Positions 25,801 through 34,083 of a stretch of DNA of 64,000 bases are shown piece after piece. Within the stretch, counting starts at the first letter, position 1. Each line of letters opens with the position of its first letter. The translations under genes were made by a program, and so were the position numbers. The notes beneath the pieces are model-generated. The model was not told the DNA's origin. It made no database searches and saw nothing but the letters and a program-made list of their open reading frames with translations. This stretch comes from Bacteroidetes bacterium B1(2017) (lineage in GTDB: Bacteria > Bacteroidota > Bacteroidia > UKL13-3). The DNA lies in contig NKJG01000002.1 in the NCBI GenBank assembly GCA_002256395.1, positions 1-64,000 on the forward strand, in the 5' to 3' direction.

Positions 25801-27230
25801 GTGATGTGGCTTTGCGTGTTGAATATTTACAAACCAAATATACGCTCAAAAAAGGATTATTAAATTTTAACGACAATCAAATTAAGATTGTTCCGTTTAA
25901 TGTAAAAGATGCCAATAATCAAACGGCTAGAGTAAGTGGGCAAATTAAACATAATGGATTCTCTAATCTTAATTATGATATACATATTGATGAGTTTAAG
26001 TCGTTCCAAGTAATGAATACAACTGCTAGGGATAATGATTTGTTTTATGGCAGCGCCTACGCCACTGGCGATTTTACCATGAAAGGAAGCAGCAACGATG
26101 TGGCAATGTATATTAATGCCACCTCCGAAAAAGGTACTCGAATAATTATTAATCCATTTGGTGCAAGTTCAGAAACCGGCGAATCGTATATCCATTTTAT
26201 TAGTTATGATACCTTGCAAACATACTCTGGAAAAGGCAAGGCCTCTGATTTTGGTATGGGTGTGTATCTAAATCTTAAAGTAAATCCAAATGCAGAAGTG
26301 CAAGTTATTTTTGATGCTAAATCGGATGATAGAATTAAGGCCAAAGGAATTGCTAAATTAAAAATGGATTACCTTCCTGATGGTAATTTTTTAATGTATG
26401 GAAATTATGAATTAACAGAGGGTGAATACAGATTTAGCGCTATGAATGTAGTTGCTAAAAAGTTTGATTTAAAACCAGGTAGCACCATTGATTGGTTTGG
26501 TGATCCATTAACAGGTAGAATGAGCATCTCGGGTATTTATAAATTGAAAACTACTATTAGCCCTATTGTAAATATGCAAACTGCTCCCGATCCAAATGTT
26601 CGAGTGCCTGTAGAGTGTATTATCAATATTAAGGGCTTAGTAGAAAAGCCAGAGTTTGCCTTCGATTTAAACTTTCCAGATATTACCACCAACGTAACAG
26701 GTACTGCGGTGGCCGAGTTAAACTCTGTTGTGGCAAATTTTAGGCGCGATCCTGAAATGATGAACCAACAAATGTTGTTCCTCTTAATTTCTGGTGGTTT
26801 TGTACCAATATCTAATTCAAATAATACCGCATCTAATTCATTTGGAAATCAAACCGTATCCGATTTATTAAGTAAACAAGCAGCTGGTTTAATTGGTAAA
26901 GCTGTTCCAAATATTGATGTGAGTGTTGATTTGTTAAATGCATCAGACCCTACAAAAGGAAGAACTATTTTACTTTCTGCTTCCAAGCAGTTTATGGATA
27001 ACAGACTAGAGGTTCAAACAAGTTATGCCATTGATCAAACTCAAACCAATTTTTCTGCAACCTATAAAATTAAGAAAAATGGAAGCACAAAATTAAAAGT
27101 ATTCAATAAAAGTGGCTTCGACGCTTTGTATAATAGGAATGTAATTACATCTGGAACAGGTTTGTTTTACCGGAAAGAATTTAACGACTTTTCAGAAATC
27201 TTTAAAAAGCAAAGCAATCTAAATTACTAA
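22881..27230 (+). CDS. tamB: Translocation and assembly module protein TamB-like (DUF490)
   Basis: A 1449-residue protein with an N-terminal signal anchor (IKISYVLFASFLGLLMLLYLLF, written as one membrane helix ~6-27) and a very long beta-rich middle. The C-terminal TamB/DUF490 region (~1050-1440) has MYGNYELTEGEYRF, VPVECIINIKGLVEKPEF, LLISGGFVP and VSVDLLNASDPTKGR. TamB bridges inner and outer membranes and helps move lipids or outer-membrane proteins. The start is TTG 22881: no ATG precedes the membrane helix and the frame opens only shortly upstream. Both divergent genes here therefore use non-ATG starts. A TamA-like partner is not in the window. Confidence 0.9.
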   Translation: MLKKFIKISYVLFASFLGLLMLLYLLFNTHSFQNYLVNRVSKYVNDTYHTRISIGEISYDGWSFFSLREVNFGDQKQDTTFYAGRLQFNLSGLQIDSTHFILNDVVLDEGLCKMTTYKDGTYSFDVINLFSNPNDTVSDPNSPPFILEFRNLECMDTRFMLVDSAAEFFPKGFDYNRICFSDINFRSKLFRIIDDSLSFDIKSFCARERSGFEITRLKANAIICKKTIELRNMDLVTPYSHLKNYFSLNSNSWDDYSDFLDKVILKGTLDQSEVDMKDIAYFVPEFEVYTYKAKVSGNGKGPISNLTLKNMVVSMGAETKFNGNVKLRGLPNIEETFMDFQVDYASTIRKDLEKIIDMPLPQEFEDLGKIVYRGNYTGFYKDFVTYGDIETAFGSAKTDLNMKVNEKTMLSEYSGNIKMNAFQLGSYLKNSSLGVIDLDANINGRGFDLATINTKFEANVATIGINNYEYHNLELKGAIANKDLRMQFDVADTNLELTSNVRIDLSKEFDHLVLSGKLENANLKQLHFHPDRISMGTDFEADYYFKNLNDHYGTMMIEDFHYEKAGYSYRVNQLSLETENGEEEQISLNGDFVHAKIRGEFDFSTLYAELEYWTLSIGQKYFKPRTVKTSLQNFDFDLNVLSTASISPLFFPGFNATNVDLEGSVNSSHAAYELAGYIGNVNYDGWHLNQTTFKINEENKDQGAIIFGFKNFGKIDTLLIGEFALKATAFQDSVKLQYQIQDSQSVVTGNFKHDILFEANSFWINYEPSWIQAGVSRWDILEGKSIELNTEKVLFENLKLENGEQKITIDGYYPIVGRNKNLSAKIESFELNSINQFAKDLGVSLGGLANGYVVYKNMGSREVVIANIKATDFALDKDTIGDYLVDIGYREKEEDLLIAFNSSKGKITNLKGSGVYDISRRNLNLDINFDDSRISAFQAFVKDYVKLYDGNASLNAQLSGPLDKLSINGQLQLSDVALRVEYLQTKYTLKKGLLNFNDNQIKIVPFNVKDANNQTARVSGQIKHNGFSNLNYDIHIDEFKSFQVMNTTARDNDLFYGSAYATGDFTMKGSSNDVAMYINATSEKGTRIIINPFGASSETGESYIHFISYDTLQTYSGKGKASDFGMGVYLNLKVNPNAEVQVIFDAKSDDRIKAKGIAKLKMDYLPDGNFLMYGNYELTEGEYRFSAMNVVAKKFDLKPGSTIDWFGDPLTGRMSISGIYKLKTTISPIVNMQTAPDPNVRVPVECIINIKGLVEKPEFAFDLNFPDITTNVTGTAVAELNSVVANFRRDPEMMNQQMLFLLISGGFVPISNSNNTASNSFGNQTVSDLLSKQAAGLIGKAVPNIDVSVDLLNASDPTKGRTILLSASKQFMDNRLEVQTSYAIDQTQTNFSATYKIKKNGSTKLKVFNKSGFDALYNRNVITSGTGLFYRKEFNDFSEIFKKQSNLNY

Positions 27231-27254
27231 CACTAAAAACGATTAAATATATAC

Positions 27255-28193
27255 ATGATACCTTCAGTTAATTTGGCTGATTTCCTAAGTGGAGACCCTG
27301 AAAAGAAAAGAAAGTTTGTAGATGCGCTAGGAAAAGCATATTCAGAAATTGGTTTTGTTGCCGTTAAAGGCCATTTGTTAGAAGATGATGTAAGCCAAAA
27401 ACTATACTGGCAATGTCAAGAGTTTTTTGCCTTAACCGATGCTCAAAAACAAGCGTATGAAATACCGGGCTTAGCTGGTCAACGTGGCTATACTAGTTTT
27501 GGTAAGGAACATGCTAAAGGCCGAAACGAAGGCGATTTAAAGGAATTCTGGCACTTTGGTCAACAGGTGAAAGGCGATGACCCAATAAAAAGTGAATACC
27601 CTGAAAATGTTCTTGTAAACGAACTTCCAGAGTTTAATGAGTTTGGGTTAAAAGCATATAAACAATTGGAAGAAACAGGAAAATATATGTTGCGTGCCAT
27701 TGCTCTCTTTTTGGGTTTAGAGGAAACCTATTTCGATGAAAAAATTCATCATGGAAATAGTATCCTAAGACCTATTCATTACCCTCCCATTACCTCCGAA
27801 CCTAAATCGGCAGTAAGGGCAGCAGAGCATGAAGATATTAATTTAATTACCTTGCTTATGGGAGCAAGTGCCGAGGGATTGCAGGTATTAACTAAACAAA
27901 ATGAATGGGTTGGTATTACTGCATTACCGGATCAATTAGTAGTGAATGTGGGTGATATGCTTCAACGATTAACCAATAATGTGTTAAAAAGCACAACCCA
28001 TCGAGTGGTTAATCCACCTAAAGAAAAATGGAATACATCGAGGTATTCAATTCCTTTCTTTTTACACCCCCGCAGTGAAATGCGTTTAGATTGTTTACCT
28101 GAATGTATTAGCGAAGAAAATCCTATTGAATATTCTCCCATTTCTGCAGGTGATTATTTAATTGAACGCCTAAAGGAAATAGGTCTTAAATAG
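27255..28193 (+). CDS. Isopenicillin N synthase-like Fe(II)/2-oxoglutarate-dependent oxygenase
   Basis: A 312-residue protein of the plant-type 2OG dioxygenase superfamily. An N-terminal DIOX_N region (IPSVNLADF, FVAVKGH, then YTSFGKEHAKG) is followed by the jelly-roll core with the iron ligands His192-x-Asp194 (AAEHEDINL) and His249 (STTHRVV). The oxoglutarate-binding Arg263-x-Ser265 (TSRYSIPFF) is also present. All catalytic residues are there. The substrate is unknown; bacterial relatives act on diverse small molecules. It starts 24 bp after tamB and is followed 10 bp later by the DUF2079 gene. Confidence 0.9.
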   Translation: MIPSVNLADFLSGDPEKKRKFVDALGKAYSEIGFVAVKGHLLEDDVSQKLYWQCQEFFALTDAQKQAYEIPGLAGQRGYTSFGKEHAKGRNEGDLKEFWHFGQQVKGDDPIKSEYPENVLVNELPEFNEFGLKAYKQLEETGKYMLRAIALFLGLEETYFDEKIHHGNSILRPIHYPPITSEPKSAVRAAEHEDINLITLLMGASAEGLQVLTKQNEWVGITALPDQLVVNVGDMLQRLTNNVLKSTTHRVVNPPKEKWNTSRYSIPFFLHPRSEMRLDCLPECISEENPIEYSPISAGDYLIERLKEIGLK

Positions 28194-28203
28194 ATTTTTA
28201 TAG

Positions 28204-29667
28204 ATGATTAAAATACTGAAAAGTGCTCTGGCGATTGGCTTTTGGCCGGTTCACCTATTTTTCTTTTTAGTGTTTTCATCTGTCTCTATTCTTAATCATT
28301 ACTATTTTAGGACGGCTGGTTTAGATTATGGAATTGCCAACCAGGCCTTAAACCAATATGCCCATTTTGAGCCTGCTATTTGTACCCAATTAATAGAAGG
28401 AAAGAACATGCCTTATTTAGGCTTACACCTCAGTTTATGGGTGCCCTTGCTAAGTCCGTTCTATTATATTTTTGGAACCTATACACTCTTACTTTTCCAA
28501 AATCTTGCCCTTATTTTTTGCGGCATTGGAATTGTTAAAATGGGTCGCTTACTAAAACTAAGTGAAGGGCTGAACCTAGCTGTGCTTGTTCAGTTTTATA
28601 GCAGCTTTGCCATTTATTCTGCCTTAGCTTTTGATTACCATGATAATGTTATTGGGGCTTGCTTTTTACCTTGGATAATTTATTATTACCACAAGGATCA
28701 AAAGCTTAAAACACTTCTCTGTTTTGTGGCAGTTCTTATCTCTAAAGAGAATATGGCTATATGGATGGGTTTTGCTAGTATTAGTCTTTGGTTCACCAAA
28801 AAAGACAGTGTGAAATGGTTTCCTGCTAGCCTATTAGCCTTGTCTATTTGTTGGTTTTTGCTTGCGGGTATCCTTATCATGCCTGCCTTAAATCCCGCAG
28901 GGAAGTTCGATCAATTAAGTCGCTACTCTCATTTAGGTTCAAGCATAAGTGGTATAATTTGGCATATAGTAAGCCACCCTTGGGAGATGCTAAAAATGTT
29001 CTTTCAAAGTCATATCCAACCCGATGACTATGATGGTGTTAAGCAAGAGTTTCTTTGGGTAGTGCTAATTTCTGGAGGTGTTGCCTTACTCTTAAAACCA
29101 ACTTTTTTGTGGATGGCATTACCCATTTTTATGCAAAAATTATGGAACAAAGAATTGTCGTTTTGGGGTATTAGTTACCATTATCAAATAGAGTTAGCAC
29201 CTATAATTTCTGTAGCCATTTTGTTTCTATTGGTTTCAGTTTCACAACAAAAAATTAGAATGGGTATAGCTTGGGTAGTAACAATAAGTACTATGGTTTG
29301 CACCTATTCTTATATGCAAAGCAGAAAGGCAGATTATACCCCCATAAAGGAAAATATTTTTAGCCTAGAACATTACCGAGCTCCCTTTAATGTTAGCTTG
29401 GTTCAGAATAAATTGAGTGAAGTTTCAAAAGGTTCTTCTATCTGCGCTCAATCAAATTTATTGCCCCATATCGCTGCTAGGAAAGAGATGTATCACTTTC
29501 CTGTTAACCTTTCTTCAAGCATTTTCATTGTGGTATTTCAACCTCAATTCAATAGCTATCCTTGGCCACAAGATAAAGCAAATTTGTACCTCGATTCGCT
29601 CAGGCAAACAAAGTTGTATAGAGAAGATTCAAGCGCTTTTCCGTTGAGGATACTTTCGCTTAAATAA
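28204..29667 (+). CDS. DUF2079 family polytopic membrane protein
   Basis: A 487-residue membrane protein with roughly ten hydrophobic helices. The family signature is the AFDYHDNVIGACFLPWIIYY segment (~139-158), followed by LISKENMAIWMGFASISLWF (~179-198), typical of DUF2079, a GT-C-glycosyltransferase-like family. The C-terminal ~100 residues are outside the membrane core. The function is unknown; relatives are predicted to use lipid-linked sugars. It is convergent with the GlcNAc-kinase-like gene 15 bp away. Confidence 0.8.
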   Translation: MIKILKSALAIGFWPVHLFFFLVFSSVSILNHYYFRTAGLDYGIANQALNQYAHFEPAICTQLIEGKNMPYLGLHLSLWVPLLSPFYYIFGTYTLLLFQNLALIFCGIGIVKMGRLLKLSEGLNLAVLVQFYSSFAIYSALAFDYHDNVIGACFLPWIIYYYHKDQKLKTLLCFVAVLISKENMAIWMGFASISLWFTKKDSVKWFPASLLALSICWFLLAGILIMPALNPAGKFDQLSRYSHLGSSISGIIWHIVSHPWEMLKMFFQSHIQPDDYDGVKQEFLWVVLISGGVALLLKPTFLWMALPIFMQKLWNKELSFWGISYHYQIELAPIISVAILFLLVSVSQQKIRMGIAWVVTISTMVCTYSYMQSRKADYTPIKENIFSLEHYRAPFNVSLVQNKLSEVSKGSSICAQSNLLPHIAARKEMYHFPVNLSSSIFIVVFQPQFNSYPWPQDKANLYLDSLRQTKLYREDSSAFPLRILSLK

Positions 29668-29682
29668 TAGGTTTAAAGAAAA

Positions 29683-30540
29683 TTACTTCCCGTTTTCTAT
29701 ATGAAATTGAACTAAATCATCAATTGGCGATTTAATAACTTTGCCAATATGCATATCATAGCTAAGAGCAACTTCTTCTAAAATATCTTTAAATACAAAA
29801 CCCACTGATCCTACACAATTAAACGAGTAGTCTTTGTAATCTGGATATTTGCTAACAAGGTTTTTAAAGAAATCTCTAAACGAATCGCGTACCTTATTTC
29901 TAATATATGGGTGAGTTACATACTCATCTGCAAACTTACAAAAGCTAGCCAAATACCTGTTTGGAAATTGAGTAGTATATAGTGTTGTGAATATTTGTTC
30001 GTTATCAATAATTTGAAAACGCTCTTTGAACCTAGCTTGCAAAGGTGGTTCAAGTCTGTTGCGCATAAAATCACGAAGTATTTTCTTTCCAATATAACTT
30101 CCACTTCCTTCGTCGCCTAATAAATAACCTAATGAATCAATGTTTAAGGAAACATCTTCTCCATCATATAAACAGGTATTGCAACCAGTTCCTAAAATAG
30201 CAGCAAAGCCCTTTTCTTTTCCTAATAAAGCACGGGCGGTTGCTAATAAATCATGACCAACAAAAATGGTATTCGCTTTTGGGAAGCTTCTTACCAAAGC
30301 CTTTCTTACAATTTCTTTTTTCTCTGGTGTGCTGCATCCAGCGCCGTAAAAGAACACGTCTGTTACAACTTCACCATCTAAATCTTTTAATAGATTTTCT
30401 GATAAGGAATAATAAATTGCTTCCGTATCTATAAAATATGGGTTGAACCCAATGGTGTGAAAAATCTTTTTTGTAGTGCCAGTTTTATCTGTTAAACACC
30501 AGTCGGTTTTTGTTGAACCACTATCTGCAATAAGGTACAT
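29683..30540 (-). CDS. BadF/BadG/BcrA/BcrD ATPase family, N-acetylglucosamine kinase-like
   Basis: A 285-residue ASKHA-fold kinase. The phosphate-1 loop is DSGSTKTDW (6-14). AAILGTGCNTCLYDG forms the phosphate-2 loop, and SLGYLLGDEGSGSYIGKKIL is the typical N-acetylglucosamine-kinase segment. It probably phosphorylates an amino sugar or peptidoglycan-derived sugar. No transporter or sugar-catabolic gene is nearby, so the substrate stays open. Length fits the family (~280-330). Confidence 0.85.
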   Translation of the reverse strand: MYLIADSGSTKTDWCLTDKTGTTKKIFHTIGFNPYFIDTEAIYYSLSENLLKDLDGEVVTDVFFYGAGCSTPEKKEIVRKALVRSFPKANTIFVGHDLLATARALLGKEKGFAAILGTGCNTCLYDGEDVSLNIDSLGYLLGDEGSGSYIGKKILRDFMRNRLEPPLQARFKERFQIIDNEQIFTTLYTTQFPNRYLASFCKFADEYVTHPYIRNKVRDSFRDFFKNLVSKYPDYKDYSFNCVGSVGFVFKDILEEVALSYDMHIGKVIKSPIDDLVQFHIENGK

Positions 30541-30745
30541 AATTGTTTTGTGTTGGTGTTACGAGATTATTAAAAACCATTTAATAAAGCAACAACAAAA
30601 CAAAAAAAGGATGATATTGGTTTCCTAAATTAAAAATTGCAACTTCAATTCAGCTATAAAAAACACACATTCAAATGCTTATAAAATCAGCTTGGGAATC
30701 TAAAGCGCTTTGTGTATCATTGGCATGTAATCTATCTACCTAGAA

Positions 30746-31900
30746 ATGAATTTTTCCGGTTCCGTTAAAAGTAAACTTCCTCATGTTGGCACTACCATTT
30801 TCTCGGTAATGACAGCTCATGCCAACGAACAACAGGCAATTAACTTGGCTCAAGGCTTCCCCGATTTCAATTGTTCTCCTAAACTTATTAGTTTGGTAAA
30901 TCATTACATGGAAAAGGGGTTTAACCAATATGCCCCTATGCCTGGTGTAATGAGTTTGCGCGAAAAAATAGCGGCTAAAACAGAATCTTTATACGGCGCC
31001 AAATACAACCCAGATACCGAAATTACCATTGTTCCAGGTGGTACTCATGCCATTTATGCTGCTGTTAGCGCTGTGGTTAGAGAAGGAGATGAAGTTGTAG
31101 TTATCGAACCTTGTTACGATAGTTATGTGCCAGCCATTGAACTAAATGGCGGTAGGGCTGTGTTTTATGAAATGAAGTATCCTGATTATTCTATTGATTG
31201 GAATGAGGTGAAAAAACTCATCAATTTCAAAACGAGAATGATAATGATAAATACCCCCCATAATCCAACTGGAAGTATTTTAGGCGATAAGGATATGCTT
31301 CAACTACAAAAGATATTGGATAATACAGATGTGGTAGTTTTAAGTGATGAAGTATATGAACACATCATCTTTGATCACCAAGAACACCAGAGTGTATCTC
31401 GCTTTCCAAAATTGGCAGAGCGCAGTATTATTATTTCTTCGTTTGGAAAAACATACCACACCACTGGCTGGAAAATGGGGTATGTATTAGCTCCCGAAAA
31501 TTTAACGAGAGAATTTAGAAAAGTACATCAATTTATGGCGTTTAGCGCCAATACACCAATTCAATATGCATTAGCCGATTTTATGGATGATGCAGATGCG
31601 TACCTTCAATTAAATCAATTTTATGAAGACAAAAGGAATTATTTTCAAAAGCTCATTAAGGGGTCAAACTTTAAGCTATTGCCGTGCAAGGGTTCATATT
31701 TTCAAATGCTCAACTATGCGAAGATTACGCAAGAACGCGACCTTGACTTTGCCGTGCGTTTAACCAAAGAACATAAAGTAGCTAGTATTCCAACCTCTGT
31801 TTTTTACCATAAAAAAATAGATAATAACGTATTGCGTTTTTGCTTTGCCAAAGGAAATGAAACCTTAGAAAAAGCTGCCGAACGCCTCATGCGCGTATAA
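30746..31900 (+). CDS. PLP-dependent aminotransferase, methionine aminotransferase (YbdL)-like
   Basis: A 384-residue fold-type I aminotransferase. The opening TTIFSVMTAHANEQQAINLA, the GFPDFNCSP signature and PHNPTGS (Asn173) are present, as are Asp201 and Tyr204 in VLSDEVYEHI and the PLP lysine Lys235 in SSFGKTYHTTGWKMGY. It matches the class I/II methionine or kynurenine-oxoglutarate aminotransferases, such as E. coli YbdL. The ~360 bp after it hold no gene but a candidate structured RNA. Confidence 0.92.
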   Translation: MNFSGSVKSKLPHVGTTIFSVMTAHANEQQAINLAQGFPDFNCSPKLISLVNHYMEKGFNQYAPMPGVMSLREKIAAKTESLYGAKYNPDTEITIVPGGTHAIYAAVSAVVREGDEVVVIEPCYDSYVPAIELNGGRAVFYEMKYPDYSIDWNEVKKLINFKTRMIMINTPHNPTGSILGDKDMLQLQKILDNTDVVVLSDEVYEHIIFDHQEHQSVSRFPKLAERSIIISSFGKTYHTTGWKMGYVLAPENLTREFRKVHQFMAFSANTPIQYALADFMDDADAYLQLNQFYEDKRNYFQKLIKGSNFKLLPCKGSYFQMLNYAKITQERDLDFAVRLTKEHKVASIPTSVFYHKKIDNNVLRFCFAKGNETLEKAAERLMRV

Positions 31901-31924
31901 TGAATAGGCCTTTTCACTACTGAT

Positions 31925-31940
31925 ACTGATATTTATCAGT
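31925..31940. repeat. 16-bp inverted repeat downstream of the aminotransferase (ACTGATA-TT-TATCAGT)
   Basis: A perfect 7-bp inverted repeat with a 2-base centre, 25 bp after the aminotransferase stop. It has no T-run, so it is not a standard terminator. A related ACTGAT/ATCAGT dyad lies at 56796-56810. It may be a protein-binding site or an mRNA 3' stem. Confidence 0.4.
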
Positions 31941-32058
31941 TAGTTTGCTGACATAGGTCAACAGAAAGAAGCATAGCCAAAGCTACTTTTGTTAGGTACT
32001 TAAGAAGGAAATAAAAAGACAATCTTATTTTATCTCCACTTAATTACCTTGGTTTGGA

Positions 32059-32195
32059 TGCCTAAAAAGTCTACTCGAAAGAATTTTAAAAGTGTATCCT
32101 ATAACTAAGTGACAATGTAAATCCCGGTTTCGGAATTTAGTTTCATAAGTTTTAGGTGTAAGGGCGGTGCAACAAAGTTGTGCCGCTCTTTTTTT
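32059..32195 (+). ncRNA. Candidate structured RNA with its own terminator, upstream of argS
   Basis: The gap 31901-32263 has no gene, but 32059-32195 has nested structure. A closing stem TGCCTAAAA (32059-32067) pairs with TTTTAGGTG (32150-32158), counting two G-U pairs. Inside is an AAAT-c-CCG/CGG-a-ATTT hairpin with a GTTT loop (32119-32138). An intrinsic terminator follows at once. It could be a free small RNA (for example a 6S-like RNA) or an attenuator leader for argS, which starts 69 bp after the terminator. No convincing promoter was found. The rest of the gap (31941-32058) shows nothing I can name. Confidence 0.4.
32164..32195 (+). terminator. Intrinsic terminator upstream of argS
   Basis: GCGGTGCAAC and GTTGTGCCGC form a 10-bp stem (two G-U pairs in RNA) with an AAA loop, followed by TCTTTTTTT. 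The T-run side shows plus-strand termination. It is 264 bp past the aminotransferase stop, too far to be that gene's obvious terminator. Confidence 0.8.
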
Positions 32196-32263
32196 ATGCC
32201 TGCCAAAGAAAAATAAGCCATATTTTCCTTTGCTCTGTTTATATTTGATGCTTTATTAATTCA

Positions 32264-34042
32264 ATGATACAAGAGCAGTTAAAGGTGCAACTTGCACAGG
32301 CCCTATTTTCTTTATACCAACACTCCATCTCAGCCGATAAAGTTGTTATAGAATCTACTACCTCCGATTTTGAAGGTGATTTTACCTTTGTTGTATTTCC
32401 ATACCTAAAAGTTTCTAGAAAAAATCCAGAACAAACGGCCACCGAAATTGGAGTCTATTTGCAAGAAAATTTTTCCCTTATAAAAAGTCATCAGGTTATT
32501 AAAGGTTTCTTAAATCTAAGTATAGATCCAAGTTTTTGGGTGAACTTCTTGCAAACTACTGTTGGTTCAAACCAATATGGCTTTGCTCAAGCAAACTCTA
32601 AAGAAGCTGTTTTACTTGAGTATTCCTCGCCAAACACCAATAAACCTTTGCACCTAGGACATATTCGCAACAACCTTTTGGGATACTCTGTTGCCGAAAT
32701 TTTAAAAGCAAATGGTAACAGAGTATTTACCTGCAATTTGGTAAACGATAGGGGCATACATATATGCAAAAGTATGTATGCTTGGATGCATTTTGGAAAT
32801 GGTGAAACTCCCGAATCTTCTGGCCTAAAAGGCGATCATTTGGTGGGTAAATACTATGTGGTGTTTGATAAGCACTACAAAAAAGAAATGGAAGAACTTA
32901 GGCTTAAAGGCATGAGCGAAGAAGAATCGGCAAAAAAAGCGCCATGCATTCTTGCTGCTCAAGATCTTTTGGTTAAATGGGAGGCCAATGACCCCGAAGT
33001 TGTGGGTGTTTGGAAAATGATGAACGATTGGGTGTACAGTGGTTTTGATGTTACCTATAAAAAGCTAGGTGTATCCTTTGATAAATATTATTACGAATCA
33101 AATACCTATTTGTTAGGGAAAGAAATTGTTCAAGAAGGGCTTGAGAAAAATGTATTCTTTAAAAAGGATGATGGCTCTGTTTGGATTGATTTAACAGAAG
33201 ATGGTCTCGATCAAAAATTAGTTTTGCGTGGCGATGGAACTTCGGTTTATATCACTCAAGACCTAGGCACCGCTGATATTAAATTCAACGATTTTAATTG
33301 TAATAGGTCGATATACGTAGTAGGTAATGAACAAGAATACCATTTTAAAGTATTGCAATTAATTGCTCTAAAGTTAGGAAAATCATATGCTCCGGGTATT
33401 TTTCATTTAAGCTATGGAATGGTTGAATTACCTCATGGTAAAATGAAAAGTAGAGAAGGAACTGTTGTGGATGCCGATGATTTAATTGCAGAAATGGAAC
33501 ATACTGCCGCCGAAACAACTAAGGCTTTAGGCAAAATGGAAGGTGAAACAGAAGAGAACCTAAATACACTTTACCATACCATTGGAATGGGGGCTCTTAA
33601 ATATTATTTACTTAAGGTTGATCCTAAGAAAAAAATGATGTTTAACCCAGAAGAAAGCATCGATTTTCAAGGAAATACTGGTCCATTTATTCAATATACA
33701 CATGCACGTATTTGCTCTATTCTGCGCAATGTGGGTTCAGCAAATACTAGCTATGATGGAATGGATATTGTTTTAAGTAAAGTTGAAAAAGAACTCTTAG
33801 TAAAATTATATCAATATCCTTTGGTAATAGCTGAAGCCGCTAAGGACTTAAGTCCAGGTGTAGTTTGTAATTACGTGTATGATTTAGCTAAAACCTTTAG
33901 CATTTTCTATCACGACCATTCCATCTTAAAAGAAACTAATGAGGCCCAAAAGGCTATGCGTATTGAGGCTTGTAGGTTAAGTGCTACTGTTATCAAATCG
34001 AGTTTTGCTCTTTTAGGAATTGCGGTTCCAGAGAAAATGTAG
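32264..34042 (+). CDS. argS: Arginine--tRNA ligase
   Basis: A 592-residue class I aminoacyl-tRNA synthetase. It has an N-terminal Add-1 domain (~1-110), the SSPNTNKPLHLGHIRNN signature with the HIGH-like HLGH (121-137), NDRGIHICKSMYAW, a KMSKS-like GKMKSREGT, and the C-terminal anticodon-binding DALR domain (~470-592, ending in LLGIAVPEKM). It is full length for the family. A candidate structured RNA with a terminator lies just upstream and may regulate it. Confidence 0.96.
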   Translation: MIQEQLKVQLAQALFSLYQHSISADKVVIESTTSDFEGDFTFVVFPYLKVSRKNPEQTATEIGVYLQENFSLIKSHQVIKGFLNLSIDPSFWVNFLQTTVGSNQYGFAQANSKEAVLLEYSSPNTNKPLHLGHIRNNLLGYSVAEILKANGNRVFTCNLVNDRGIHICKSMYAWMHFGNGETPESSGLKGDHLVGKYYVVFDKHYKKEMEELRLKGMSEEESAKKAPCILAAQDLLVKWEANDPEVVGVWKMMNDWVYSGFDVTYKKLGVSFDKYYYESNTYLLGKEIVQEGLEKNVFFKKDDGSVWIDLTEDGLDQKLVLRGDGTSVYITQDLGTADIKFNDFNCNRSIYVVGNEQEYHFKVLQLIALKLGKSYAPGIFHLSYGMVELPHGKMKSREGTVVDADDLIAEMEHTAAETTKALGKMEGETEENLNTLYHTIGMGALKYYLLKVDPKKKMMFNPEESIDFQGNTGPFIQYTHARICSILRNVGSANTSYDGMDIVLSKVEKELLVKLYQYPLVIAEAAKDLSPGVVCNYVYDLAKTFSIFYHDHSILKETNEAQKAMRIEACRLSATVIKSSFALLGIAVPEKM

Positions 34043-34083
34043 GTACTTAGTTTGGGATACATTTTAACTATTTCTTCTAAAAT

